Below, one piece after another: positions 34,280-45,829 of a DNA stretch of 64,000 nucleotides. Position 1 is the stretch's first letter. Every line of letters starts with the position of its first letter. The position numbers were made by a program, and so were the translations under genes. The notes under the pieces are model-generated. The model saw nothing but the letters and a program-made list of their open reading frames with translations. It made no database searches and was not told where the DNA came from. Origin of the DNA: Conus ventricosus (taxonomy: Eukaryota; Mollusca; Gastropoda; Neogastropoda; Conidae); NCBI GenBank assembly GCA_018398815.1, contig CM031595.1, positions 132,660,584-132,724,583 of the forward strand, written 5' to 3'.

Positions 34280-35539
34280 CACACACACACCACACCCCCA
34301 ACACACACACACTCACACTCGCTCTCGCGCACAACGCCACGCACATTTTTCTGTTTGAGTCTTTTTTTGCTGAGAAGGGGGGAGGGAGCATGCTTACGGC
34401 AATATAATAAAAAGAGAGGAGCATGCTACGGCAGCATAAAGAGAAAGAGAGAGAAAACACGGGGGGAAAAGGGAACTGGCAGACTGTTTTGTTGAGAGTG
34501 TATGGTTTGGGGGTGGGGGGGGGGGGAGAAAAAAGAGAGAGAGAAGAGAGAGAGAGAAAGAGAGAGAGTGCGTTTTTGGGTGTGTGTGTGTGTGGTGTGG
34601 TGTGTGTGGGTTGTGTGTGTGTGTGTGTGGGGGGCGGGTGTTGTGTGTGTTTGGTGTGTGTGTGGTGTGTTTTGTGTGTTGTGTGTGCGCGCGCGTGCGC
34701 GCGTGACGAGTGTGAAAACCCCTACTAAGTGAGGATAATGTTGGGCGCATATTATACGCCTACCATTCATACTCCACTTACACCTGGTGCGTGCGTGCGT
34801 GATTCGGCGTGGGGTGGGGGGCATGCGTTCATACTTGGTGTGTTGCGTGCGTGCTGCGTGCTTTTGTGTGGCCATCACAAATTCAACCCAAACCAAACCT
34901 TTGGTTATCGCTTGTGGAAACCTTCCCCCTTGGGCTTCTTCGTTCGATCCCCGGGGGCCCCGTTTTTGGTGCTAAAGGGTTAAAAGCAGCGACGCAAAGA
35001 CAACTGAACGTCTTTTTGACTCGTCTGTTCCAGCCATCTTCCCAAGAGAGGAGTGTGAACCACAGTTTTCCTGGGTGCCTCTTTGCCCCCCCACCCCCCC
35101 GGGCCCCCCCCCCCCCCCCCCCCCCCCCGCCCAACCCCCCCACCCCTTCCCCTCACAGCCCTTCACCTTCACAACAATAGGGTTTAAGTAAAATTAGGAT
35201 TTTTTTTTACCGCTCACTCTTCTTCGAGAGTCGTCCCTGGGAATTGTGGAAAAAGAGTCCCCAAATGTTCCATCTTGGGGACAGTCTTCCCAGCCTTTTT
35301 TCTCTCTTTTTTTTTTTTCTTTTTTCTTTTTTGTCGATCTCTTGACATTCCAGGTTTGGGGTTTTTTTTTTTTTGGTTTTTTTTTGCTTTCCGCCGTTCC
35401 ATTTTTTTTTTTTCTTTTTCTTTTTTTTTTTTAACGTGACAAACCAGGGGATGGGGGGCGGCGGGGCATCACACGAAATAGTGTGATCCCCCTTTGGGGG
35501 TTTTGGGTTACGAACTACAAAGCAGAAGTGGAAGCCCGG
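33186..35539. other. Low-complexity stretch with CA/CG, GA/GT/CG arrays and homopolymers
   Basis: No gene supported. CA/CGCG 33610-33708 then CT to 33740; CG/CA 34248-34300; GA 34530-34568; GT with CGCG 34577-34705; C run 35104-35128; T-rich 35290-35432. The unique pieces between show no domain. Confidence 0.6.
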
Positions 35540-35830
35540 GTGCATGCCAAATCACAGCACACAAAGCGGCCCAACCCCAGGTTGTTTTCCTTTTCAGACC
35601 CTTTGACGTGCGCGGGCAGCCAAACAACAAAAACCTCCAAAGTTAAAGATGCTCAAAGCAACATCAAGCCAGGGCATCGGGAAGAAACTGGGGGGGTCCC
35701 CCTGACAAGGTGAAAGCCATCAAAAAAACGCTCAAAAAGGCCCCCAAACAGAAAAATGGTACATCAGAACCAAGCAAAACGGGTGTCATTTTCCGCTCAA
35801 AGGGGCACAACAGGCTAGCACCCCATTTAC
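35540..35830 (+). other. Lysine-rich coding-like patch, unidentified
   Basis: Two adjacent frames give a protein-like stretch: KTSKVKDAQSNIKPGHREE (about 35630-35690) and, after a G7 run where a frameshift is likely, DKVKAIKKTLKKAPKQKNGT (about 35705-35765) continuing EPSKTGVIF. The composition is unlike the surrounding microsatellites and has ordinary codon use. It could be part of a host exon of a basic nuclear protein or chance. No family is recognised and no splice sites are convincing. Confidence 0.2.
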
Positions 35831-36479
35831 ACCGCAAGCGCCCCTGAAACCACCCAATTGCACATGGGGGCATGCAGAAAAAACCAAAAACACATCCCAC
35901 AGTTTTGGGGGGCCCTGCAGGTCTGGGGGATAGGACAGGGCCGCACCCGTGCCATCAACGCAAGCTTTAGGGGTCTTGGGGGGCCTGCAGAGGACCACCA
36001 GATTCATGACAGAATCCTTCTACATGTATAGGCGATCGAGAAGGTGTTGGTTGGTCAGTTACTATTTTATCGTTACGTGTGGTGGTGTGTGGCGTGCGGC
36101 GTGCGTGCGTGGTGTGTGTGGTGTGCGCGCGCGCGCGCGTGGTGGTGTATTGGTTGTGGGTGGTTGGGGTGTTGTGGTGTGTGTGTGTGTGTGGTTATTG
36201 TGTGTGTTGTGTTGTTTTTTTTTCCGTTAAACGTTTCCCACATAAAGGATTTCAGACAGTTGTAGTGATAAGAGTGTAGATGAAAAAAGTATGAGTGTGG
36301 CAACCATTTGTGAGTGTGTGTGAGTGTGTTGTGTGTTGTGTGTGTGTGTGTGTGTTGTGTGGTGTGTTGTGTGTGTGTGGGGGTTTCTTGCCATTGCGCG
36401 CGCGCGCGCGCGCGCGTTGTGTGTGTGTGGTGTGGTTGGTTGTGTGTGTGTTGGGGTGGGGTGTGTTAAGAATAAAATT
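35831..36479. repeat. GT arrays with CG blocks
   Basis: GT/GC arrays at 36078-36205 (CGCG at 36125-36138) and 36308-36465 (a CG block of about 20 bases at 36397-36415). The segment 35831-36070 is unique without a gene. Confidence 0.85.
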
Positions 36480-37189
36480 TAGATAGGGTTTTTTCATGTG
36501 CCACATTTTTTCACAAAAATCATAATTTCACCATTCCAAGGGAACCACCTTCTGCTTTTTAAACAGCGTCTCTCCCAAGGGGCATCTAATTTGGAACCCC
36601 CCCCCCGAATGACGTCTTCGCCCCACCACCCTCCACGTTGACGCGGTCACACTTTTCCATTTTTGGGCACTTCAATTTAAACGTAGTTGAGGAGTTAAAG
36701 AGTGTATATTACAATCTTTTTTTTTATTGTAAGCGGATCATACTAATGATTAAATTTTTTATTTAAATGAGCAAAATTTTTTTAAATGGTTTGGGGGGGG
36801 GGGGAGGGAAAAAATTAAATTCAAAGGAAATTTCCAAAATGGGGTTTTAAAAAATGTTTACAAATTAACACAGAAAAAACACATTTAAAAATTAAGGCAA
36901 GTTTTAGTGAAGTCGATCCCTCAATAAAATTTTTAGCACCTTCCCTTTTCACTACTTTTTTGTTCTTTCACAGTTCAATAAAAAATGATCACTTCTTTTT
37001 GCGTATTTTGTTCGAGGGGAATTTAAACGCATCGATGAATTAACTTTTTTCATCTCGGAAATTGGAGTTTATTTTCTTTTGTGTTTTTTGGGGTTAATAC
37101 AGGCTTGGTTTAACACACATTTTTTAATATAGACAATCTTGTTTTTTAATAAAGTTGAAATCTGTCGTTTGATGCTTTATTTATCATCA
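36480..37189. other. AT-rich unassigned stretch
   Basis: No gene seen. The right half may be the 3' UTR of the minus-strand LINE that follows, but I could not align it. Confidence 0.3.
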
Positions 37190-39700
37190 TAAAATTCGAC
37201 AAATCCAAATCTAACTGCATGAAGTTTTGGGCCCTTTATTTCAGCTGCTCTTCGAGCACTTTGGGCAACCTTTTATTGGATGAAAGCCGCATAAGGCCCC
37301 AACAAAAAATAATATTGACTCCTTTTATTGTAGAAATGCGTTACGAATTTTTCCCTTTTTATCTCATTACGAACTTTGAAATTTGGGGATTTTAAACAAA
37401 AGCGCTGATCTAAATCACTACAAAATAAAGTTGACAATTTTTTTGTGGAAGAATTAGAATATATTTAGAGACATTTAAAAGCTACTATTCTGCTGTAAAA
37501 AAGAAATATTCCCAAGATGAACTTTTCTCCACTTTTAAGGGTTTTAAAGTAAAAAAGGGGGCCAGTTTCATCATTGAAGAAAACCTCCGTAAAAAATTTC
37601 AAATGATCTTATCACATTTTCCAAAGACAATTTACATCGCTTTTTTAAAAAGGTTTGGAGAACGTTTTTTTTCTTTTACAGTTAATTTGTATCAAAAATT
37701 GCTTTTATTTTTTCCCATTTGGAATGGGGCCAAAAGGGGGCCCAACGATTTTTTGTTTTATTTTTTTTGATTCTTTCAAAAGATAGAATATTTTGTTGAA
37801 TGGTAAAGTTTATTTTTTTCTTTTACTCTTTTTTTCAAAGTCGTTTTTGAATTTAAGAAATTTTTTTAGCACAAAAAATATTTGTGAAGATTTTTAAGAC
37901 AAATTTTGATCAACCTTTTCGAAACCATTCAGAGGCAAAACTCCTATTTTTGGGGATGTTCCCAAATTTTAAGCATGTATAGGGAATCCAAGGCCCGTTT
38001 ATACATTTGCAGTCTATACTTTGAATTTATTAAATAAATGTTTTGGGGGCCTAAAGAATACTTTTGGGCAAATTTTCTTGACCGCACAAGCGCAGAAATA
38101 TAATGTTAAGCTATCTTGTCTTGTCCCCACTTTTTTTTGCTAGATTTTTTAAAAAAATTAAAACTTTTCTCGCTTTTTTTCAAAAGATTTAATATGTAGA
38201 TTCCATAAATTTGGGGTTAGATAAACGCCTAAAATTTTTTCGAAAGCGTTTGTATAGTCCCCTTTAATAAAAGAGGAATTTCTCAGGGTCATTCCAGATA
38301 AAAAACTTTAAATCGTTTTTTTCTGCTGAAAGTAAAGCCATTTCATGTAAAAAATCGTTGATTTTTTTTGTTCTGTGATATTTTTTTTTTATGTAATTTA
38401 TAGATCTTTTGGGGTCTTTCTTTTTATAGGACCTTCTCCACAAACATAATCTCGGGGAATTTTCTTTTTTCATCTTTTGATAACCTTTTGTTATATTGCA
38501 GTTAAAAAATTTAATAAAATCGAATAATAGTCCGTGGGAAACCCCATTTCAATGGTTAGGCTAGAAATTTTTATGCACATTCTTGTTTGGAAAAACACTC
38601 TATTTTTCCAAAAAAAAAATTTAAATTATCATTTCCCCTAACCAATGGTTTTTTAGCTTATACAGAGCCTTTGTCCCTACTTGTTCATATGCTTTTTTTT
38701 TCATCAAAGAAATTGCGAGGATTTTTTTCCGTCTCGCAAATTTTTGTTTAACTTGGTCGTTTTGTTTTAAATAAGTGTTTACTGATATCTTCCTTTTGAA
38801 AACCCCTTGGTTGATTGGATTACTTGTTTTTTTACAAAAATATGTTAACCCGTTTGAATAATTTTTCCATCATTTGCAATATAGACGTTTGGGGGATTGG
38901 GGCGGTAGCTGTTTATATCAGATCGATTTTCCCTGTTTGTGATTGGGGAAAAATTAAGAATGTTTTCCCTACAAAGGGAGATTTCCCTTTCCAACATTTT
39001 TTAATAAAAAGGTATATGAAATGTTTTCATTCGAGGGGTATGATGTAAATTTCATTTGAAATGCCATCTAATACTATCTTTTATTCCAAATTTCTGAACA
39101 TTCTTCCCCTTCTTGTAATTTATGGAACATTCGGTAATGGGCTATTACAGGGGAGGGGCTTTAAATGGCTTTTTTTTTCCTCTTGCTCTCGGGGTTTTTT
39201 TCTTTTCTGTTAAATGTCTGTGCGCTATTTTTTTTAAAATATTTTGGCGAAGCTTCAGCTTTCTCAGTGGAGGGGAAAAAAGAGGGTTGGGGGCTTACTG
39301 GACATTGGTAAATACTCCGTTTTTCATTATTCTTTTGATTTGCCCCCACCTTTTTATAACTTTGAGACTTATTTTTTTACAAAAGTTTACCGTATGTCGT
39401 TTTGCTTGGCGTCCTTTGTTAAAATGATTTTTGCCTTTTTTTTCCAGCAGTTTTGAAATTTCTTTTTTTTTTACTTTTTAAGTACGCTCGTATTTTAAAG
39501 TTTTTTCTTTTTAGCTTGTTCGCAATTTTTGTTTACCAACATTCCTGTGTGTTTTTTTTAACTTTGGCTTATTATTTTTTTCTGGGGTTGATGATTTGCA
39601 GCAGATACAGGGTTTTTTGAAATTTTTAATCAATTCATCAACAGTTAGGCAGCTAATTCATTTATGTCGACATTGAACGATTTAAATAAGTTTGTGAAGC
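37190..39700 (-). mobile_element. Highly degraded LINE-C copy, minus strand
   Basis: The minus-strand frame 38264-38473 (KRSINYIKKKYHRTKKINDF, then AEKNDLKFFIW) parallels the post-catalytic RT segment of the plus-strand LINE at 53770-57620 (KRSVNYIENISKELDNIANF, then TEKSRMMLF). Nucleotide-level correspondence, in reverse complement and in the same order, is visible at 37220-37330 (RNase H), 37930-38170 (after RT, including the shared AGTCTATAC and TTTTCTCGCTT) and 38970-39060 (before RT motif A, including ATTTCATTTGAAATGCCATC). Between these landmarks the match is weak, with many homopolymer indels, so the limits are approximate. Confidence 0.65.
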
Positions 39701-41233
39701 TTTCCCAGTTACTAATTATGTTTATTTTGTCTTTTCTTGTGCATGCTTTTGGTTTAGGCCTTATAGATTTTAAAAATGTGTAAGGGGAAAATATCCGTTC
39801 AGAGTGTCATTTTTAAATCGCCCGTCAATAAGGTGCTTGATCTGGAGAGTTTAAGGGTTTAAAACTATTTCACTGGGGTTTTTTTGGGATTTTTCGCGAA
39901 CACGTGTTTTTCTCCGTCGTTTAAAAGAAAAAGGGGGATCAACAATGGCTCAAAAAACGATGTAGTAATGAATTTACAATCTTTTTCCCCAAAAGGGGAA
40001 TAGCATTGAAACACCAGTTATTATAAATTGCTATTCTGATCTATTTTTGGTGTACGATCGAACCATTCGTAATTTCTTTTATTAGGCCCTCGAGGTAAAA
40101 TAAGACATTAGTGAAAAGGGGGTTTTTTATTCGGACCCTGACTGCACAAATAGGGTCTAGTAAGCGGGGAACAATAGTACTGGGGAAAAATTTTTTCCTT
40201 CTTTTGAAAACAACGTTGGTTTTATCTTCTGTGGCTCCTTGTTTATAATGGGGGGAAAAAAGTACCACTGGTTTAGGGGAACCCGTTTTCTTACATTAGA
40301 GACTGCAAAACCAAACATTTTTTTCTTTGGCAAGTGCTGGTTACGTCAAACTATTGAATGGGTCGACATTCCACTGGAAAACCTTTTAAAAAAAACTTAT
40401 TTACATGGAATATAACTTTTTTTTAAACAAAACTAAAAAAATTTAAAATCTGATCTAAATCTGATTGTTCACGTTAACAGTATCAAATATAATAAATCAT
40501 GGTTTTAAATAACACTACATATACTTTGTTACACAATGGTGGGAACAGACAGGTAAGGGATCTGAAGATTTATAAGTTTTGTTTCACCATCCTATAAAAC
40601 CTAATTTTATTCCAAGGGGGGGCGGTTGTAGTGGGGCGCCCAAAAAAATTTTGTGTGTGTTTGTGTGTGTGTGTGTTGTGTTGTGTGTGTTGTGTTGTGT
40701 TAAATGTAAAATGTCAATAAAAAAAATCAGAGATGTTAACTAGTATTCAGAAACTAATTGACACAAGTGTGAATAAATAGATTTTTAGTCTACATCGAAC
40801 TTTGAGCACTGTTTTTGCAAAGTGTTTCCTCACCCGCCATACAATCGCTAAACATTCCTCCAGGGGCGAGGATGTGTGGGGGTGTGTGTTGTGTTTGTTG
40901 TGGGTGTGGGGGGCATGTGGCCCCGCGTGTGTTCATTTCTATTTTTTTGTTAGTAAAGGGGTTTTGTGGCGCGGCCGCGTGGGTGTGTTATGGTTTTTTC
41001 CCGGGATAGAGCTTTCCTTTTCGGGGAAAACGATAACCATGAAAAGATCCTTATTGGTCGGTTAGGTTAGCTAAAACCCAAAACGGCGAAGGGGGGGGAG
41101 GGGGGAGTGGGGGGGGAGCGGGCGGGGGGGGGGGGTGCAGATGATTTTAAATCATCGTCTCTGTTTTGGGGCATGGGCAGGGGGGGGGGGGGGTGGTAAT
41201 TTCTAACCATGAGGCGCGTTAAGGCCCCTTTTT

Positions 41234-41235
<2 letters not shown>
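39701..41235. other. AT-rich then G-rich unassigned stretch
   Basis: 39701-40640 may hold the 5' part of the degraded LINE-C copy, but I could not confirm motifs. A GT tract lies at 40652-40700. G runs cluster at 41090-41195. No gene seen. Confidence 0.35.

Positions 41236-41283
<48 letters not shown>
41236..41283 (+). repeat. 48-base poly-G run
   Basis: An uninterrupted G run, preceded by T. Runs of this length are rare in genomes and frequent in two-colour sequencing artefacts or mis-called consensus. Confidence 0.95.
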
Positions 41284-41284
<1 letters not shown>

Positions 41285-42689
41285 ATATGGGATTCGCACG
41301 TTCATTTCATCTCGACGCCCCTTCTTTTGGGGTTCACAAAAAGCAAAATAAATTTTTTTAATACACCTTTTTTCTGACACTGTTACCTATATTATCATTT
41401 TCCAAAAGGCATGGGGGCGTGTTTCATATTTAAAGATAAAGATGTGGGGCCCAATTTTGGAGGCCTCTGGCGAACAACAGGGTTTGGGTAGTCTGGGGTT
41501 TCCCCCATCCCCACCCTAATTCGCATGGGTCCCCCTACCCGCATAAATTTTTTTCTCCCCCCCCCCCCCCCCCCCCCCTCCCGTCACACACAACCCCACC
41601 CACACACACACAACACACACCCCACACACACACACCCAAAAATTTTTTAGGAGATTGACAGCTCTACGGCTTTGCCCTGCCATTTTTCTCCCCTCCTCTT
41701 CATTTAGGGTAATAAACCCCTGCTTCCTCGCAAAAAAAAAGGGTGGGGGGGGGGGTAAGTTTCCCTCGAGGGGGAGTGAATGTCAAAGGGTTCCCCGGTC
41801 TAGGGGATGGGATGATAGAAACGGAGCCTATCCCTTCTTTCCCCCGCCTTTCACTTTCCCCGAAAAGAATCAAGTACGTACTTACGGTGGGTGGGTTGAC
41901 AAAAACTGTTCAAACCCAAAAAATCCGACTCCAATTTGGTTTTATTTACGATCATCAGCCCTGCAGGAAAAATTCTAAGGTTTGACTACTGTTTTTACTA
42001 CTGTTGACATTTTTTGGTGTCCATATTGATCACCTGCTACGGGGTCTAATTTCTTGTTTTTTTTGTTGTTGTTTTTTTTTCATTAAAAACTGTGTACTTT
42101 TATGATAGCATGTTAGAAAAATACGAGTATACCGGTTTATGAATATTTCCTAATCGCTGTGCATGTTTATCAATAAAAAACCTTGCTTTATGCACGTAAA
42201 TGATGCTATTTTGAAGTTATATCCCTTTTTTTCCCATGTATTTATCTATTTTATTTGTTTTTTTTTTTTTTTTTTTTTTTTTGGCTCTTTTACTAATTTT
42301 TTTGGTTGGCTGTTTCTTTTTTTCCCGAACTATGTTAACAACAAAGAAAGCAAATAACAATTTGTTTTAAGGCTACAAAGATCTGGTGACCCACTGGCAG
42401 AATGACAGCTAAATGGTATAAACCCTTTACAAAACATCTCCCCCCTATAATCCCCAATTCGCCCCCAGATGGCTGCTGAAGGGAAAGATGGAGTTGGGAG
42501 GAAGAGCAAAAGGGGAGGGGGGGGAAAAGTGGGAGAGAGCGAATCGACGGCAACTACCCCAGGGACATCCCCAAAGGGGGGGAACAACTGGTGCACGGCG
42601 CATTGCCACGCCCCCTGGGCCCTTCGTGGGCTCCCCCGGGGCAGGGGAACAACGAAGAAAAGCCCCGCGGGTGTCAATTTAAACTTGAA
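41284..42689. other. Unassigned stretch with C, CA and T runs
   Basis: C run 41559-41578 followed by CA 41586-41635; T runs at 42058-42080 and 42258-42282. Elsewhere no gene is recognised on either strand. Confidence 0.4.
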
Positions 42690-42741
42690 ATTTTAAAAAT
42701 TTTTTTCTTACATGCTTTGGCAAACCCACCAGTTTTTATTG

Positions 42742-42782
<41 letters not shown>

Positions 42783-43150
42783 CTTTTTTTAAATGAGGCA
42801 TTTTTTAAATCTTAAGTTCTTTTTTCTACATTTGTTTGGGAACCTGACAGTTTTATTGAATCTCAACTCTTTGAAATAAACGCTTTAACTCAAATTCGTT
42901 TTCCAAAATTTGTTTAAACCTACCGGGTTTTTAAAGAATCTAATACGTTTTTGATATAAGACATTTCAACTCTGAGTTTTGTTTCTGTACATTTGTTTTT
43001 AACCTAAGGTTTTCGTGAAACTAAAACGTTTTTGATATAAGACATTTCAACTCAAGTTCGTTTCTCTACATTTGTTCCGTAACATGTCTGTTTTTAAAGA
43101 ACCTCGTACTGGGTTTTTAAATGAGACATTAATTCCTTTCTTCAAAGGGA
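42690..43150 (+). repeat. Minisatellite, about 85-bp unit, five copies
   Basis: The unit includes TCTACATTTGTT, then AACCTAACGGTTTTTAAAG, then ACGTTTTTGATATAAGACAT and TTCAACTCAAG. The first copy contains a 36-base T run (42747-42782). The third and fourth copies are the most alike. Confidence 0.8.
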
Positions 43151-43746
43151 AAGGGAACAACATTCATTGGCGTAATTTTTTTCCCTCGGTGTATAATCAT
43201 TCACGAATTTTTAATGTAGCATTCTAGCACTTTTATGGAAAAATTTATGAATCATTTTTTGTAAAATCTGGGCCCCTTGGGGTTTATTCATGAGCCAAAG
43301 CCTTCGTCTTCCGAAGCCCGGGGGAAAGAAAAAAGGTTATGTTCAAAGGAAAATTGGAACATTAAAGGGAAAAAGTCAAAATGGCACTATGGAGGTTTTT
43401 TTTTTTGTTTTGTTTTTGTTTTGTTGTTTTGTCTATTCTGACACAAAACATATTTTCCCCGAGCCCCTGGCGTTCATAGATCAAAAATTCAACGGGGCGG
43501 TTTTTTTATGAATTCTTCATTCACAAAAAAGTCCAAAAAAATAATTTGGGAGGTTGCGCGAAATTTTGGGACAAATTCCCCGTATTATGCCTAAGTGCTT
43601 CTTTTTTCTGTAGACCTTTAAAATGTCTCGGGTTTTACGGGGGTTTTTAGGGGGGAAAAAAGACAAATTTCAATTTAAAAACGTTGGTGTTTTTTTCGGA
43701 TCCAGTCGCTGTTCTCTACTCCCCCTTATTTAACCTACCCCTTCCT

Positions 43747-43788
<42 letters not shown>

Positions 43789-44100
43789 CTTTGCCTTCCC
43801 TTACCTCTCTTCCTTCTTTTTTCTTGGTTTTTTTTGGCGGTGGTGGGGTGGGGCGTGTAAAGGGATGGTGGGGGTGGGGTGGGTGGGATGATGTGGTGGG
43901 TGGTGGCTGTTTTAACGCTGATCTTGGGCATACAATAATAGATACAAATTTGTATTGCGTTTAAAATCTCGACGTGGCTCATTTTACTGTTTGGTGTTAA
44001 GGAAGCGTTTCCACTAACAACGAATGGGAGGGATGAAGGGCTGGAGTAAAGTACAAAAACGACACCAACCATTTCAAACAAAAGGGGGCACATTGCCTTT
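43151..44100. other. Unassigned stretch with a 39-base poly-C run
   Basis: C run at 43748-43786; GGTGG-rich piece 43836-43910. No gene; the long minus-strand frame here is compositional. Confidence 0.5.
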
Positions 44101-44850
44101 AAAACACACGCGCGCTGCGGGGCAAGAAAGCATGCACGCAGCAGCACGCACACAACACATACACACACAACACACCGCGCGCGCGCGCGCGCGCGCGCAC
44201 GCACGCACCACACTAAAACACACACCGCGCGCGCCGCACGGACCCCAACCACACAATGCACACACACACACACAGTACACACGCCATGCACGCACCCAGC
44301 ACCAACACCACCACACACCCAAAACACACAAACCCCCCTCTTCTCTCCTCTCCCCTTTTCTCTCTCTCTCCACACCACACACACCCAACACACCACACAA
44401 CACACCACAAAACACACAACCACACACCACACTACTGACTGAACCGAACCCTGACGTCCACAGAGGAAGGGCCACATGAATTGGGAAGCCTCCCTACCCC
44501 CAACAGGTTTCAAACGGGGAAAGACTGGGCGGAAAATGAAGCAAAAGTTTAAAAGAGGGGGTAAGTTCCCCCCAAGGGCACAGACAAAATAGCACAGGAG
44601 GAGCCAATGCATTTCGACCTCTTTGGGGCTTCTTCGGGGAAAAACAAAAACATTTAACAGAAAAACGAAAATGAGAAACCCCCATAGCTCCCCAGGACAC
44701 ACACCACACCACCACACACCAACACACACACACAACACGCACCACACACCCCACACACACACACACACAACACCACACACATACACACACCACACACACA
44801 ACACACACACACACCACACACACACACAACACACACACACACAGTTTTTG
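44101..44850. repeat. CA/CACG/CGCG arrays with CT tract
   Basis: CA with CGCG 44104-44240, CA/CACC 44250-44340, CT 44340-44370, CA/CAC 44371-44432; unique 44433-44690; CA 44697-44843. Confidence 0.9.
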
Positions 44851-44974
44851 AACGCACGGGGACCTGAGAACTAAGTGTTTTCACGTTTCCATTTCACTGT
44901 CCCGCTGTTGGGTTTTTTTTCGCCTGAAAAGGACCCCAAAAGGTCGCATCATTGTTATGTCCCGTGCATTTTGT

Positions 44975-45175
44975 CGGTCCTTGGGGGGTAACAACCCCCC
45001 TTTTTTTGAAATTCTGATTTGGAACCTTGGGGGTACAACCCCCCCCTTTCGAAATTTGATCTTGACCTTGGCGGTACTAACCCCTCTCTTTTTGAAACTG
45101 ATCTTAACTTGGCGGTGACTTTTAACCTTGGCGGTAACTAACCCCCCCTCTTTTGAAATTAGATTTTGAACCAAC
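44975..45175 (-). repeat. Minisatellite, about 50-bp unit, four copies
   Basis: The plus-strand unit has CCTTGGCGGTAACTAACCCC, then TTTTTGAAATTTGATC. Copies differ in C- and T-run length. Confidence 0.8.
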
Positions 45176-45457
45176 CCTTGTCCTCCAGCTAATGAACAGG
45201 CGGTGATCTCATTCTGGCCGTAAGTAACCCACCGTGTTTTTTGGGTTTTCCCGTCTGCTTCTGTTGCCGAAGCTGTACGGGTGTTTTTTGGGTTTTCCTC
45301 TATTAGGTTTAAAGTGTTTTCCCAGCCGTTGGGTTTGCAGAAAAGCGCCCAGCCGTGCCATGAGAGCACGACTATGCCCTTAGAACCCAGGGCTGAATCC
45401 TGCCAGTGATGTTAAAGAGAGAGAAAAGAGAGAGAAAAGAGAGAGAGAGAGGGGAAA

Positions 45458-45489
<32 letters not shown>

Positions 45490-45829
45490 GAGAGAGAGAA
45501 AAAAAGAAAAGGGGGAGTGGCGTTTAGTAAACAGCCCGGGCCCCGTCCGAAAAGGGGTACAATACATGGGCAAAACACTTTTGAAAAACAAGGGAAAAAT
45601 TTAAAAAACATAATATGGGATGACATGACAGTTTACATTTAACCATCCTGCGGTTAACCAGAATACTTTTTATGGTAGTACATAGTCTTTTAATGCTTTA
45701 TACAAATACTGCAAACATTCTTCAATAGCATTTCATTTCGATTTCCAACAATGCAACTTTAATACCATGGGCTTTTTAGATATTTTTATAAAATGAGAGG
45801 AGAGAGAGGGGGGGGGGGAAAAGGGAAAA
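45176..45829. other. Unassigned stretch with GA array
   Basis: GA/GAAAA array 45416-45502; no gene in the remainder. Confidence 0.5.

Noticed and set aside
43716..44840. 374-codon minus-strand open frame
   Set aside because: It is a translation of CA/GT arrays and a poly-C run, rich in Cys, Val and Gly, with no domain.
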